A stretch of DNA of 64,000 nt from Roseiarcus sp963741405 (GCA_963741405.1 CAVUHX010000037.1:372001-436000); one strand, 5' to 3'. Shown: positions 35,072-44,303, numbered from the stretch's first letter. Numbers and translations: made by a program. Notes: generated by a model not told the origin, from the sequence alone.

Positions 35072-35146
35072 TATAGGGGGCCCTAGTCACGCGGCCTGCT
35101 CACGCCTAGACTTTGCGCCTTCACGAGACCCAGAAGGCGTAACGCT

Positions 35147-36571
35147 GTGGCCAGCCCCTTTCCCCCCGTCCGCAAGCGCCAAGGCCATCTGTCCGCGGAA
35201 GCGGTCGCTGCGCTGAACGCCGATCTCGCCGCGACATTCGGCAATCGCTTCACCGCCTCCCAGGCGATCCGCAAGGCCCATGGCCACACGCTGACCTGGC
35301 TCGAGAACCAGCCGCCGGATGCCGTCGTCTTCGCAGAAACCACGGACGACGTGATCGATCTCGTCAGGCTTTGCGCGAGGCACGACGCGCCGATCGTTCC
35401 GTTCGGCATCGGCTCGTCTCTCGAGGGGCATGTCAACGCGCCGCATGGTGGGGTGTCGGTCGACTGCTCGCGGATGAACAGGATCCTCTCGGTCAACGCC
35501 GAGGATCTCGACTGCGTGGTCGAGCCCGGCGTCACCCGCAAGCAACTCAACGACTATCTGCACGACACCGGCCTCTTCTTCCCGATCGACCCCGGCGCCG
35601 ACGCCTCCCTCGGCGGCATGGCCTCGACCCGCGCCTCGGGCACCAATGCGGTGCGCTACGGCACGATGAAGGACCTCGTGCTGTCGCTCGGCGTGGTCAC
35701 CGCCGACGGCGCTCTTGTCCGCACAGGATCGCGGGCGAAAAAATCGTCGGCCGGCTACGACCTGACCCATCTCTTCGTCGGCGCGGAAGGGACGCTCGGC
35801 GTGATCGTCGAAGTCGTGCTGCGCCTGTCGGGCATTCCGGAAGCGATCTCGGCCGGAACCTGCTCGTTTCCCGATGTCCGCTCGGCCTGCAATACGACGA
35901 TCCAGACGATCCAGTCCGGCCTGCCGATCGCCCGCATCGAGCTTCTCGACACGCTCTCGGTGCGCGCATTCAACACGTTCGCCCATCTGACGCTGCCCGA
36001 AAATCCGATGCTGCTGGTCGAGTTCCACGGCACGGAGCAAAGCGTCGCCGAGCAGGCGCAGCGCTTCGGCGAGATCGTCGCCGACAATGCGGGCGGCAAT
36101 TTCATCTGGGCGACCAAGCCCGAAGAGCGCACGAAGCTTTGGCAGGCGCGCCACGACGGCTTCTGGGCGCAGATGACGCTGAGGCCCGGGGCGCGGCCCT
36201 TCGCGACCGACACCTGCGTGCCGATCTCGCGCCTCGCCGAGTGCGTCGAGGAGACGCTCGAGGACATCAAGGCCACGGGGCTCGTCGCGCCGATCGTCGG
36301 CCACGTCGGCGACGGCAATTTCCATGTGAGTCCGCTCGTCGACATGAACAACGCCCACGAGATCGAGGCGGCGGAAGCCTTCGCCTCCCGCCTCGCCCAC
36401 CGCGCCATCGCCATGGGCGGCACCTGCACCGGCGAGCACGGCGTGGGCCAGAAGAAGATCGCCTATATGGAGGACGAGCACGGGGCGCCGGCGGTCGACC
36501 TGATGCGCCGGGTCAAGGCGGCTTTCGATCCCATGAACCTGTTCAATCCTGGGAAGATTTTCGCAATATAA
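35147..36571 (+). CDS. FAD-linked oxidase, D-lactate dehydrogenase (cytochrome)/GlcD type
   Basis: This 474-residue flavoenzyme of the VAO family is the type that oxidises D-lactate or a related 2-hydroxy acid and passes electrons to cytochrome or quinone. The PP-loop FAD domain shows VPFGIGSSLEGH, IDPGADASLGGMASTRASGTNAVRYG and LFVGAEGTLGVI. The C-terminal substrate domain shows IVGHVGDGNFH and GGTCTGEHGVGQKK, conserved in D-lactate and glycolate dehydrogenases. Start is GTG (shown as Met). There is no GlcE/GlcF partner nearby, which favours a single-subunit D-lactate type enzyme. Confidence 0.9.
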   Translation: MASPFPPVRKRQGHLSAEAVAALNADLAATFGNRFTASQAIRKAHGHTLTWLENQPPDAVVFAETTDDVIDLVRLCARHDAPIVPFGIGSSLEGHVNAPHGGVSVDCSRMNRILSVNAEDLDCVVEPGVTRKQLNDYLHDTGLFFPIDPGADASLGGMASTRASGTNAVRYGTMKDLVLSLGVVTADGALVRTGSRAKKSSAGYDLTHLFVGAEGTLGVIVEVVLRLSGIPEAISAGTCSFPDVRSACNTTIQTIQSGLPIARIELLDTLSVRAFNTFAHLTLPENPMLLVEFHGTEQSVAEQAQRFGEIVADNAGGNFIWATKPEERTKLWQARHDGFWAQMTLRPGARPFATDTCVPISRLAECVEETLEDIKATGLVAPIVGHVGDGNFHVSPLVDMNNAHEIEAAEAFASRLAHRAIAMGGTCTGEHGVGQKKIAYMEDEHGAPAVDLMRRVKAAFDPMNLFNPGKIFAI

Positions 36572-36681
36572 GGCGTTCGAGCAATTGCGCCGATCGAGGG
36601 AGCGAATCCCTCGTGGAGCTTATCCGGCCTGTCGGAGTTTCACTCGCGACGCCCGGCCGGAACATGGGAAGGGGAGGAAGG

Positions 36682-37257
36682 ATGAAGATCGCTGTTCTCG
36701 GGTGGGGCCCGCTGGTGCGGGATCGCCGCGATGCGCGAGCCGCCGCGAAATTCGCGCCGAACGGCCCGCTCCTGCCAATCGAGTTCTGCCGCGTCTCGGG
36801 CGACGGACGGCTGACCCTGGTGATCGACGAAACCTTCGGCGCGATCTGCACCACCTACTCGATGCCGAGCCCGCTGGACGATCTCTATGCCGCGACTGAC
36901 GATCTCAGGATCCGCGAGGACATGCTGTACGCGCGCGGAATCGGCTTTGTCGAGCCGGCTTCGGGCAAGTCCAGCGACGTCGCCATGCAGCGCCATCCGC
37001 AGGCGGTGGCGACGATCATCGCCTGGACGCAGACGAATGGCCACGACGCCGCCATCTGGAAGATCGTGGCGAGCAATTTCGCCGAACCCGCCAAGGGCGG
37101 CGAGCCGTTCTCCGTCACCGCGGCGATCCGCTATCTCGAAAAGCTGGAAGCGCAGGACGCCGCAACGTTCGCTTCCGCGCTGGCCTACATCCGGAATGCG
37201 CCCCCCGAGGTGCAGACGCCGGTGCGCGAGGAAGTCGACAAGCGCTGGCCGGCGTAG
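36682..37257 (+). CDS. conserved hypothetical protein
   Basis: This 191-residue protein begins with an ATG after GGGGAGGAAGG. It starts MKIAVLGWGPLVRD and continues with FAPNGPLLPIEFCRVSGDGRLTLVID, a pattern shared by an uncharacterised bacterial family whose first strand resembles gamma-glutamylcyclotransferase-like proteins (GWGSLIW in others). No catalytic assignment is safe. A longer open frame reads into it from the previous gene's region, but ribosome site and family start agree on this ATG. It lies 110 bases after the dehydrogenase on the same strand. Confidence 0.78.
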   Translation: MKIAVLGWGPLVRDRRDARAAAKFAPNGPLLPIEFCRVSGDGRLTLVIDETFGAICTTYSMPSPLDDLYAATDDLRIREDMLYARGIGFVEPASGKSSDVAMQRHPQAVATIIAWTQTNGHDAAIWKIVASNFAEPAKGGEPFSVTAAIRYLEKLEAQDAATFASALAYIRNAPPEVQTPVREEVDKRWPA

Positions 37258-37469
37258 GCTGCACGGACAGTGCGTTGCAGGGGGCCCTGACGCGCAGATT
37301 GGGCTCACGGCTGACCGTCGGCCAGCAGCGCGGCAAACGTTCTATGGCCGCTTCACTGAGGCCCAGCGGCTAGCGGACGCTCGCCGGTCGCTGCGCCTAC
37401 GGCGTCGGCCCGGCTGGCCTTGACTTGCCAAATAGCCAATGGTCCGCCTCCTGTCATCCAGCTTGGCGG

Positions 37470-38342
37470 TCAAAAGCGGATGTTTGGCGGCCGACTGGGC
37501 CGAGGGCAGTTCTCCAGCAGCAATGTATGTCCATCCGGATCCTGGATCAGACACGCGCGAGCCCCGCCGTCGAGCGTGACCGCCCCGTCCCGGCCGTCCA
37601 GAGTGTCGGTCGCAAACACCAGACGGGTTGCCGCGATGGCGGAAGAGGGCACGATCGATGCGCGGCCCCGAGGCGTTTGGTAACAAAGCAGTTCGACATG
37701 CGGCGCCGGCGACTTCGCCACAAGGCTCACGACATCCACCGCCACATCGTCCAGATCATCCAGCGCGTCCTGCGCCGCACCTCTGTTGACCTGACGCGAC
37801 TGCACGGAGAGCCCGAGCCGAGCGGCGTAGAAGGAGATGCTTCGTTCCGAGTCAGCGACCGATAGTGCGGAATGGTCGATGCCCACGTCGGTCCGGGGAT
37901 CGGGCCGCGGGAACTCGATCAATTCGAGCGGGTGTCCGTCCGAGTCCCGGAACTTGAACGCGATGATTCCGCTGGGCAGCGCCTGCGGGCCACGCCGCGA
38001 GACCGGCGTGAATGGAAAGCGGGCGAGCCGTCGGTAAGCCGCCGCTATGTCGTCCGTTACGAGCGCGCAGTGCTGGAACCAGAGGTCGTTGCTGCGACTG
38101 TCAGCGGGATAGGAGGACCCGGGCGGATCGAGCATCGCGAGTTCGAGACACTGCTGTCCCCGCCGCAGCAGAACAAGCCTAAGCGTCCGCGCGCCGAGCA
38201 GACCGGCAAGACGCGAATCCGCATCAACCGCGGGCGCGGCTTCGAAACCGAGGGCGCCGACATAGAACGCCGTCGCGGCGGCCAGATCGGCGACGTTGAG
38301 ACTTACCCGATCCAGCCGCAGCGCGGTCGCTTCCGTCGTCAT
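37470..38342 (-). CDS. VOC (glyoxalase/dioxygenase superfamily) protein
   Basis: This 290-residue protein holds two tandem vicinal-oxygen-chelate domains. The first begins DRVSLNVADLAAATAFYVGALGF and ends with FRDSDGHPLELIEF. The second begins GIDHSALSVADSERSISFYAARLGL and ends LIQDPDGHTLLLE. Likely metal ligands are His in the second domain's HSALSV and Glu/His in ELIEF and LLLEN. VOC enzymes include isomerases, lyases and extradiol dioxygenases. The ATG overlaps the lactonase stop by four bases, so it is the last gene of the oxidation operon, perhaps isomerising or cleaving a product. The exact reaction is unknown. Confidence 0.85.
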   Translation of the reverse strand: MTTEATALRLDRVSLNVADLAAATAFYVGALGFEAAPAVDADSRLAGLLGARTLRLVLLRRGQQCLELAMLDPPGSSYPADSRSNDLWFQHCALVTDDIAAAYRRLARFPFTPVSRRGPQALPSGIIAFKFRDSDGHPLELIEFPRPDPRTDVGIDHSALSVADSERSISFYAARLGLSVQSRQVNRGAAQDALDDLDDVAVDVVSLVAKSPAPHVELLCYQTPRGRASIVPSSAIAATRLVFATDTLDGRDGAVTLDGGARACLIQDPDGHTLLLENCPRPSRPPNIRF

Positions 38343-39241
38343 GGACGCTGCGCGCCGCGCACGTTGGTATAGATCGCCATCAGCGCGTGGGACGCGCAGA
38401 GGAAAAGACGGCAGCGGTTGCGACCGCCGAAGGTCAAGTTTGCCACGACCCCCCCGGCCAGGATCTTGCCGAGCAAAGCTCCTTCCGGGCTGATGCAATG
38501 CACGCCGTCGCCGGCGCTTGTCCAGACCCGGCCATCCTCGTCGCACCGCAGACAGTCGGCGAAGCCGGGCGCCACTGTATGGAATATGCGGCCCTTCCTC
38601 AGGTGCCGGTCGTCCTCGACGTCAAAGACGCGGATATGCCGGACCGGATCTGGCGCAAATTGCGCGCCGCTCTCTGCGATATAAAGCCGCTTCTCGTCGG
38701 GTGAGAAGCAAAGGCCATTCGGACCCGCGAAATCGTCAGCCATTACGGCGAGATCGCCCTTCGCGGGATCAAGCCGGTAGACACGCGCGGGCAATTCAGC
38801 CGGTTGCTTGCCTCCTTCATAATCTGTGTTGATGCCGAAATGCGGATCGGTAAACCAGATCGCGCCATCGCTGTGCACAACCACGTCGTTTGGAGCATTC
38901 AGCCGGCGCCCGTCGTAGCGGTCAGCCAGCACCGTCTCGCTTCCATCGAGTTCGAGCCGAGTGACGCAGCGACGTTGGTGCGAACATCCGATCAGCCGTC
39001 CCTGCCGGTCGCGCGTATGACCGTTGGCGAAGCCGGTCGGCTGGCGGAACACGGAAAGGCCACTGTCCTCCGACCAGCGAGGGATTCGATCGTTTGGCAG
39101 GTCGCTGACTAGCAATTGATTGGAATCGGCAAACCAGACAGGCCCCTCTACCCAGGCGAACCCTTCGCCGAGCGTCACCAGCTCCGCGTTGGACAGCACC
39201 AACGGCCTGAAGCCCGGTTCGACGATTTCGTACGGCGTCAT
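38339..39241 (-). CDS. SMP-30/gluconolactonase family protein
   Basis: This 300-residue six-bladed propeller hydrolase opens sugar lactones. It shows LGEGFAWVEGPVWF (the Glu of EGP is a metal ligand), GFANGHTRDRQGRLIGCSHQ, LNAPNDVVVHSDGAIWFTDPHFG (Asn ligand) and AGPNGLCFSPDEKRLYIAES (Asn-Gly). FADCLRCDEDGRVWTS gives the final Asp ligand. All four metal-site residues of gluconolactonases appear present. No signal peptide is seen, so it is likely cytosolic. It follows the cupin gene by eight bases and overlaps the VOC gene. In the operon it would hydrolyse the lactone made by the dehydrogenases. Confidence 0.9.
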   Translation of the reverse strand: MTPYEIVEPGFRPLVLSNAELVTLGEGFAWVEGPVWFADSNQLLVSDLPNDRIPRWSEDSGLSVFRQPTGFANGHTRDRQGRLIGCSHQRRCVTRLELDGSETVLADRYDGRRLNAPNDVVVHSDGAIWFTDPHFGINTDYEGGKQPAELPARVYRLDPAKGDLAVMADDFAGPNGLCFSPDEKRLYIAESGAQFAPDPVRHIRVFDVEDDRHLRKGRIFHTVAPGFADCLRCDEDGRVWTSAGDGVHCISPEGALLGKILAGGVVANLTFGGRNRCRLFLCASHALMAIYTNVRGAQRP

Positions 39242-39249
39242 CTCGCCCC

Positions 39250-39699
39250 TTACCGGCTATGACAGGGTTGCAGGACCGGCGGCGCATGCATCTGAACGGT
39301 CATCAGAACCGCCGGCTGATCGCCGATTGTTCCCGAGCGATGCCCTCGTCGGCCGTCGGCGGTGGGGACGCAGCCTTGATCCTCGCCGAAGGAGAGGTCG
39401 CCCGGGCCCATCTCGACACGAGTCCCGTCCATCGCCTCGACCCACCATCGACCCGACAGCGGCACGATCCACTGCGGCGCCGGATTTTCATGCCAATCCC
39501 CGACCCAGCCCACGGGCTGCACGGTAAAGACGGTGGTCGCATCGCCGCGCGGCTGCCCGTTGTTCCATTGAGGATCGGCCGGACCAACTCCCTTCAGCTC
39601 GAACGCGGCCAGCTCGCACCGTTGCTGATGGCTCATGCCTTTCTCGTCGCGCCAGAGGTGCCAATAGCCGATGGTGGGGGGTGATCCGGGGTCAGTCAC
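39250..39699 (-). CDS. cupin domain protein
   Basis: This 149-residue protein starts at a GTG that overlaps the DoxX stop as GTGA. The beta-barrel core shows WHENPAPQWIVPLSGRWWVE (first cupin motif, His kept, spacing unusual) and MGPGDLSFGEDQGC (second motif). HRSGTIGDQPAVLMTVQM gives a late His. It resembles single-domain cupins annotated as hypothetical. It may be a small isomerase or a ligand-binding partner for the oxidoreductases. A longer open frame upstream lies inside the DoxX gene and is rejected. Confidence 0.75.
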   Translation of the reverse strand: MTDPGSPPTIGYWHLWRDEKGMSHQQRCELAAFELKGVGPADPQWNNGQPRGDATTVFTVQPVGWVGDWHENPAPQWIVPLSGRWWVEAMDGTRVEMGPGDLSFGEDQGCVPTADGRRGHRSGTIGDQPAVLMTVQMHAPPVLQPCHSR

Positions 39700-40160
39700 G
39701 GCGCTGCCTGCTGCGAATAGGGGTGAGACGATGCGAACGGGTTTGCGAGGAACGCGTCGATCGCGCCATGGGCGCCGACGACCAGCAGCAGGAACCCGCC
39801 GGCAAGAGAGAAATTCTTGAGAAAATCCCAGAAAAGGTCGCGGCCCCGGCTGTCGCCCGCGCGCCAGAAGTCGCCCGGCTTCCAGAACTGTTTCCACAGC
39901 AACGCGGTCACGATGCAATAGCCGGCCATCACAAATCCGGCGGCCCGATCCGCAATTCCGGTCAGGATTCCCAGCGGCATCAGGATTTCCGTAACCAGAC
40001 CCGCAAGGATCAGCAAAGCGGCGATCTTGTCCGGCGCGATCTGGCGCGCCTGGGCGACCGCGCCGTCGAAGTTGAAGATCTTGTCGGCGGCGCTGAAGGG
40101 AAAGAACAGCGCCACCAACAGGTAGCGCACCGCCAACGTCGTCAGCACGGTCGCGGTCAT
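39696..40160 (-). CDS. DoxX family membrane protein
   Basis: This 154-residue protein has four predicted membrane helices: TTLAVRYLLVALFFPFSAADKI, IAALLILAGLVTEILMPLGIL, AAGFVMAGYCIVTALLW and SLAGGFLLLVVGAHGAID. The DoxX signature Phe-Ser-Ala-Ala-Asp-Lys lies in the first helix. DoxX/DoxD proteins are quinone-linked membrane subunits of thiosulfate oxidases or SodA-linked redox complexes. Overlaps with the GMC gene upstream (ATGA) and cupin downstream (GTGA) imply fixed stoichiometry. Here it could take electrons from the GMC oxidoreductase into the quinone pool. That coupling is inferred. Confidence 0.85.
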   Translation of the reverse strand: MTATVLTTLAVRYLLVALFFPFSAADKIFNFDGAVAQARQIAPDKIAALLILAGLVTEILMPLGILTGIADRAAGFVMAGYCIVTALLWKQFWKPGDFWRAGDSRGRDLFWDFLKNFSLAGGFLLLVVGAHGAIDAFLANPFASSHPYSQQAAP

Positions 40161-41713
40161 CCGCCGATCCTCTTTTTGATGTGGTCTCCGACTCGCAAGG
40201 CGTTGGCGATGGCCGTCAGCGACGGGTTTACCGCGCCGATGCTGACGAAGAAACTGGTGTCGACGACATAGAGGTTGTCGAGTTCGTGCGCCTTGCAGTT
40301 GCGGTCGAGCACCGAAGCGGCGGGATCGTCGCCGAACCGGCAGGTGCCGGCCTGATGCGCGCAGCCGGCGAGCGGAATCGCGTTGCGCATATAGAGGTCG
40401 CGCGCAACGAGATGCTTCCGCTGCAGGCCGATCTCCCCGAGCATCGAGCGCAGTTTCTCATAGAGCTTCTGCATCGGAACCTGATTGTTCGGCTTGTAGG
40501 CGAGCCGCAAGCGGCCGTCGCTCTCGATCGTGACCCGGTTGTCGGGATCAGGCAGATCTTCCGTGGTCAGCCAGAAATCGACGGCGTGCCGCGCGATTTC
40601 GTCGAGGGCGCGGTCCGGCACGAGTGCGGTCAGCATCGGTTTCTCGGCGCGATACATGCCGCCGAGCGTCTTGCCGATCATCTGGATATTGCCCATCGGA
40701 AAGGGAAAGCCATCCATGCCGAAATAGAAGTCGTTCAGCGCCAGCGTCTTCTGGAACATCGTGTCGTTCGGCGTGAGCGACAGAGCCAGCACGGCCTGGC
40801 TGTTATGGAACATGTAGTTGCGTCCGACCTGATCCGAACCGTTGGCGAGGCCATTGGGATGACGGTCACTGGCCGAGCGGAGAAGCAGCGCGGCCGAATT
40901 GGCCGCGCCGCAGGAGACAACGACAATGTCGGCTTCGAACCGCCGCGACGTTCCGGCGACATCCGCGACCACGCCGACAACTTCGGTTCCCGAGGCGTTG
41001 GTCTCGAGGCGCAGCGCGCGGGCGTTGCGCAAGAGCGTGACATTGGGCCTTTCGATCGCCGGGCGCACCGCGATCATCTCGGCGTCGGACTTCGCGTGAA
41101 CGAGGCAGGGAAAGCCGTCGCAGGTCTGGCAGCGGATGCAGCGGCTGTAAGGCATGTCCGCTTCGTTTATCATCACCGCCGCGGGGGCGTGAAACGGATG
41201 ATAACCGGCGGCGACGAGGCCCTCGGCGAGCTTCGCGATGCGCGGCTCGTGAGACACGGGCGACGACGGATAGGGGGCGCTTGCAGGCGGATCGGTCGGG
41301 TCGACCCCATGTTCCCCGTGCACCTGATAGAGATGCTCGGCCTCGGTGTAATAGGGCTCCATCTCGTCGTAACCGACTGGCCAGGCGGGCGACACACCGT
41401 CGTAATGGCGCATCGCGCCGAAATCTTCCTTGCGTAGGCGATAGAGCGCTGCGCCGAACACCTTTGTGGCGCCGCCGACGAAATAATGGACCTGCGGCTG
41501 GAACGGTGTTCCGTCCGACGTCAGCCAGGTCTCCTGCGAGACGTACCGGTTGACGCCAAAAACGTCTTCGACGCTCCAGTTGCGGGCTTCCCGCGGCAGC
41601 CAGTCGCCGCGCTCGAGGATGAGAATTCTTTTGCCGGTCGGCGCAAGCCTATGGGCCAGCGTGCCGCCTCCGGCGCCGCTGCCGATGATGAGGACGTCGT
41701 ATCGCTCGGCCAT
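40157..41713 (-). CDS. GMC family oxidoreductase
   Basis: This 518-residue FAD enzyme of the glucose-methanol-choline family oxidises alcohols or sugars. The N-terminal FAD motif is VLIIGSGAGGGTLAHRLA, followed by LERGDWLPREARNW and FVGGATKVFGAALYRLR. A four-cysteine loop is seen at RCIRCQTCDGFPCLVHAKSD, as in sugar-oxidising dehydrogenases with an iron-sulfur or disulfide element. The C-terminus has GCAHQAGTCRFGDDPAASVLD (catalytic His) and NLYVVDTSFFVSIGAVNPSLT. No twin-arginine signal is evident. It follows the SDR gene by five bases and overlaps DoxX. Confidence 0.9.
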   Translation of the reverse strand: MAERYDVLIIGSGAGGGTLAHRLAPTGKRILILERGDWLPREARNWSVEDVFGVNRYVSQETWLTSDGTPFQPQVHYFVGGATKVFGAALYRLRKEDFGAMRHYDGVSPAWPVGYDEMEPYYTEAEHLYQVHGEHGVDPTDPPASAPYPSSPVSHEPRIAKLAEGLVAAGYHPFHAPAAVMINEADMPYSRCIRCQTCDGFPCLVHAKSDAEMIAVRPAIERPNVTLLRNARALRLETNASGTEVVGVVADVAGTSRRFEADIVVVSCGAANSAALLLRSASDRHPNGLANGSDQVGRNYMFHNSQAVLALSLTPNDTMFQKTLALNDFYFGMDGFPFPMGNIQMIGKTLGGMYRAEKPMLTALVPDRALDEIARHAVDFWLTTEDLPDPDNRVTIESDGRLRLAYKPNNQVPMQKLYEKLRSMLGEIGLQRKHLVARDLYMRNAIPLAGCAHQAGTCRFGDDPAASVLDRNCKAHELDNLYVVDTSFFVSIGAVNPSLTAIANALRVGDHIKKRIGG

Positions 41714-41718
41714 TTGGT

Positions 41719-42486
41719 CTAGAGCCCGACGCTTTTCTGCATCATGCCGCCATCGACGAAGATCGTGGTCGCGGTCAGATAGCTTGCGCCGTCCCCGGCC
41801 AGGAAAACGACGACAGTGGCGATCTCTTCCGGCTTCGCCATGCGTCCAAGCGGGATGGCGGCGTCGAGCTTGGCCATCAGCGCCGGATCCTTCATGGTCG
41901 ACAGATTGATCGGGGTCGCGACCGCGCCCGGCCCCACGCCGACGACCAGAACGCCATGATGCGCCAGTTCGACGCCGGCAGTCCGCGTCAGCATGCGCAT
42001 GCCGCCCTTGGCCAGGCAGTAGGCGGTGTTGCCGGGCATCGGCCAGTCCTCATGGACGGAGGTGATGTTGACGATCCGGCCGCCCGCGCCCTGCTTGATC
42101 ATCTGCTTCGCCGCCAGCTGGACGCCGAAAAAGGCGCTCTTGAGATTGATCGCGAGGACCCGGTCGTATTGCGCCTCGGTGGTGTCGAGCACCGAGGTGC
42201 GGGTTTCCACCCCAGCGTTGTTCACCATGATGTCAAGCCGACCGAACCTGGCGACGGCGGCATCGACGAGGCGTTGCAGATCGTCGATCCGGCTGACGTC
42301 CGCCTCCACGCCGATCGCCTGATCGCCGAATGAAACGATCTCGCGTTCGAGCGCCTCGGTCGCTGCGGGATCGGCGACGTAATCGATGACGATGCTGGCT
42401 CCCGCCTTGGCGAGACCCACCGCGATCGCCATTCCGATCCCGCTGTTGCCGCCGGTGACGATCGCGACCTTGCCTGCCAACGACAT
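41719..42486 (-). CDS. SDR family, glucose 1-dehydrogenase-like
   Basis: This classical SDR of 255 residues has TGGNSGIG (11-18), an NNAG motif in IMVNNAGVETR, the catalytic Ser in VNITSVHEDW and the Tyr-Lys pair in NTAYCLAKGG. It ends with ATTIFVDGGMMQKS. Sequence features match the glucose 1-dehydrogenase-like subgroup (aldose to lactone with NAD(P)). It is the first gene of a six-gene minus-strand operon with GMC oxidoreductase, DoxX, cupin, lactonase and VOC. Product aldono-lactone would be substrate for the SMP-30 protein. True substrate unknown. Confidence 0.88.
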   Translation of the reverse strand: MSLAGKVAIVTGGNSGIGMAIAVGLAKAGASIVIDYVADPAATEALEREIVSFGDQAIGVEADVSRIDDLQRLVDAAVARFGRLDIMVNNAGVETRTSVLDTTEAQYDRVLAINLKSAFFGVQLAAKQMIKQGAGGRIVNITSVHEDWPMPGNTAYCLAKGGMRMLTRTAGVELAHHGVLVVGVGPGAVATPINLSTMKDPALMAKLDAAIPLGRMAKPEEIATVVVFLAGDGASYLTATTIFVDGGMMQKSVGL

Positions 42487-42948
42487 CGCGTTCCCTCATG
42501 GACTTGCCGTGGAACGACACCGCGTCTTCAAGTCTTGCGCCGGCCGGAATCAGCGTAAGCCGGCGCCAGATAGCAAATTCGGTTCGAGTGTCCGGGAATC
42601 CTACCCCCGAACGCTTTGCCTTGCCAGTCGTTCCCTTCTTGAGCGGCATATGCCGGTCGGCGTGGCTCGCGTCCGCCACTCTTCACGAGCGCATGCGCGG
42701 GAAAGTCGAAGCCAACGGAAGCGTCGTCGTTGACGGGATGAGGTCGGGGCGTGGACCCGTCCCGACGCGGGCCGGCCGAGGATGTCAACGCAATCGCCGT
42801 TCAAGGGCGCATAGCTGCCCGTCTCTGATGACCCGTGCGCGGAAGGTGTCCGCGACGTTCGCGATACGCGGGGCCCGGCCCGTCGGTGTGAAAACAACTG
42901 TCCAATTCGACCATTCGGAGGACGAGCAGGCCCGTATTACAAACCAGC
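42487..42948. other. intergenic region upstream of the oxidation operon
   Basis: This 462-base gap lies between the SDR start and the end of a phosphorylase-like gene, both on the minus strand. It should hold the operon's promoter and the end of the upstream transcript. Open frames here are short, overlapping and lack coding character. I recognise no strong hairpin-plus-T terminator, operator palindrome or RNA gene. Confidence 0.3.
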
Positions 42949-44100
42949 CTACTCCGCCGCAATGCTCGCCCAGCACGCAATCGCGCTGCACACCGAGCTC
43001 CATCGCCCAAAACCCTTGTAGATCTGAGCGGCGAGCGCGGCCTGCTGTTTGAGCGTGCCTTCGGCCTTGATCTGCGGGTCGGAGACGTTGCGGATGGCGA
43101 GCCAGCGCGGCGCCTTGTCGCCCATTCTCGAGGCGACCAGTCCGAGCACCGCGTCCCCCATTTCGCAGACGTCGCCGAGCCCCTGAAGCTTGTAGTGATT
43201 GTCGGACGTGTCGAAGCCGAAGAAGTCAGTCGTGACGACCGACGAATCCAGTGCTGTCGGCGCCGCCTGGATGATCTTCGGGAGCCGCGCGTTGTCCTTG
43301 GGAAGCTGCGCCGCATTCACCTTGAACAGCGATTTCGCCGTGCGGAAATGCGCCGCATTCGCTTTCACGCTCCGGTAGTCCGCCTTGGCGAACGGCTCCT
43401 TCTTGAACTTCGAGGTGCAGTCGAAGCGGACGATGGGGCTGACGACCACGTCTCCCACTTCGAAGTCCTTGCCGATGCCCCCGGCCGTGCCCGTGGTGAT
43501 CACCAGATTGGGTTGGACCTCCTCGATGATCTGGGTCCAGACGTCGATATTGGGCAGGTCCGGGCCGTCCTGGGACATATGCGAATCGGACTTGAAGACG
43601 ACGACCGACTGCTTGCCGATGGTCGTCGTCCACCAGGCGCCGAGCCGCTTCGCTTCCAGCGCCGGGCAGCCCTTGCGCATTTTCTGTGACAGGGCGTCAA
43701 AATTGTGCGTGTAGGAGAAGTAGTCGTTATGCGAGTCCTTGCCCGGCGTCAGGACCCGGCTGAGCGCGTGCCCCTCGTCGACCGTCCAGGTGACGACGAG
43801 CACGTCCGCGCGCGGCAGCGGGCTGTCATGGGCGCCGGTCGGGGCGGGGCCGGTCCTGGGCGCCAGTCCTTTCGGCCAGGGAACGTCCTTGTATCGCGAC
43901 AGGCCGGTTGCGGTGGTGAAGGCGAGGAACTGCAGGCCCGCCGGCAATTCGGAGTCGAAATCGATGATCTCGCGCTGAAAATCCTCGGGCGCGGCGCCCT
44001 TCCGGGCCGCTTGCGGGAAGGCGAAGGTCGCTTCGGGCGGAGGTTCCGCGATGGGGTCGTAGCCGAGGTTTCTCTCGACCCATTTCCGATCCGCCCGCAT
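42949..44100 (-). CDS. nucleoside phosphorylase superfamily protein
   Basis: This 383-residue protein has a phosphorylase/nucleosidase core (about 95-345) of the PNP/UDP type. It shows VLVVTWTVDEGHAL for strand one, LVITTGTAGGIGKDFEVGDVVVSP (the GTAGG and GD motifs), CEMGDAVLGLVASRMG (Glu-Met substrate loop) and LAIRNVSDP (the catalytic Asp in xxSD). An N-terminal extension of about 90 residues is not part of the fold. Housekeeping enzymes are about 240 residues; longer phosphorylase-domain proteins occur as stand-alone nucleotidases or as effector parts. The monocistronic context does not reveal the substrate. Confidence 0.75.
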   Translation of the reverse strand: MRADRKWVERNLGYDPIAEPPPEATFAFPQAARKGAAPEDFQREIIDFDSELPAGLQFLAFTTATGLSRYKDVPWPKGLAPRTGPAPTGAHDSPLPRADVLVVTWTVDEGHALSRVLTPGKDSHNDYFSYTHNFDALSQKMRKGCPALEAKRLGAWWTTTIGKQSVVVFKSDSHMSQDGPDLPNIDVWTQIIEEVQPNLVITTGTAGGIGKDFEVGDVVVSPIVRFDCTSKFKKEPFAKADYRSVKANAAHFRTAKSLFKVNAAQLPKDNARLPKIIQAAPTALDSSVVTTDFFGFDTSDNHYKLQGLGDVCEMGDAVLGLVASRMGDKAPRWLAIRNVSDPQIKAEGTLKQQAALAAQIYKGFGRWSSVCSAIACWASIAAE

Positions 44101-44303
44101 GACGCCCCTCCCGTCAGGTCATTTCAGGGCAGGCTAGCGCGAGCGGGGGCGACGCACAAGGAATGGCGCCGCGCCGCGCCGGGAAACGCTCCGCCGTCGA
44201 GCCGCAAGCAGCTTCCAGACTCGCGCTTGAGAAATTTGACCTGGCGCAAATCACTCGGCCGCATTGGCGCCTATGCTGTGATGGGGAGGTGAAGGAGGCG
44301 TCG

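Noticed and set aside
35371..36640. Upstream extension of the 36682-37257 gene inside the dehydrogenase
   Set aside because: The 628-codon frame overlaps the FAD-linked dehydrogenase in another phase. Ribosome site and family start place the real gene at 36682.
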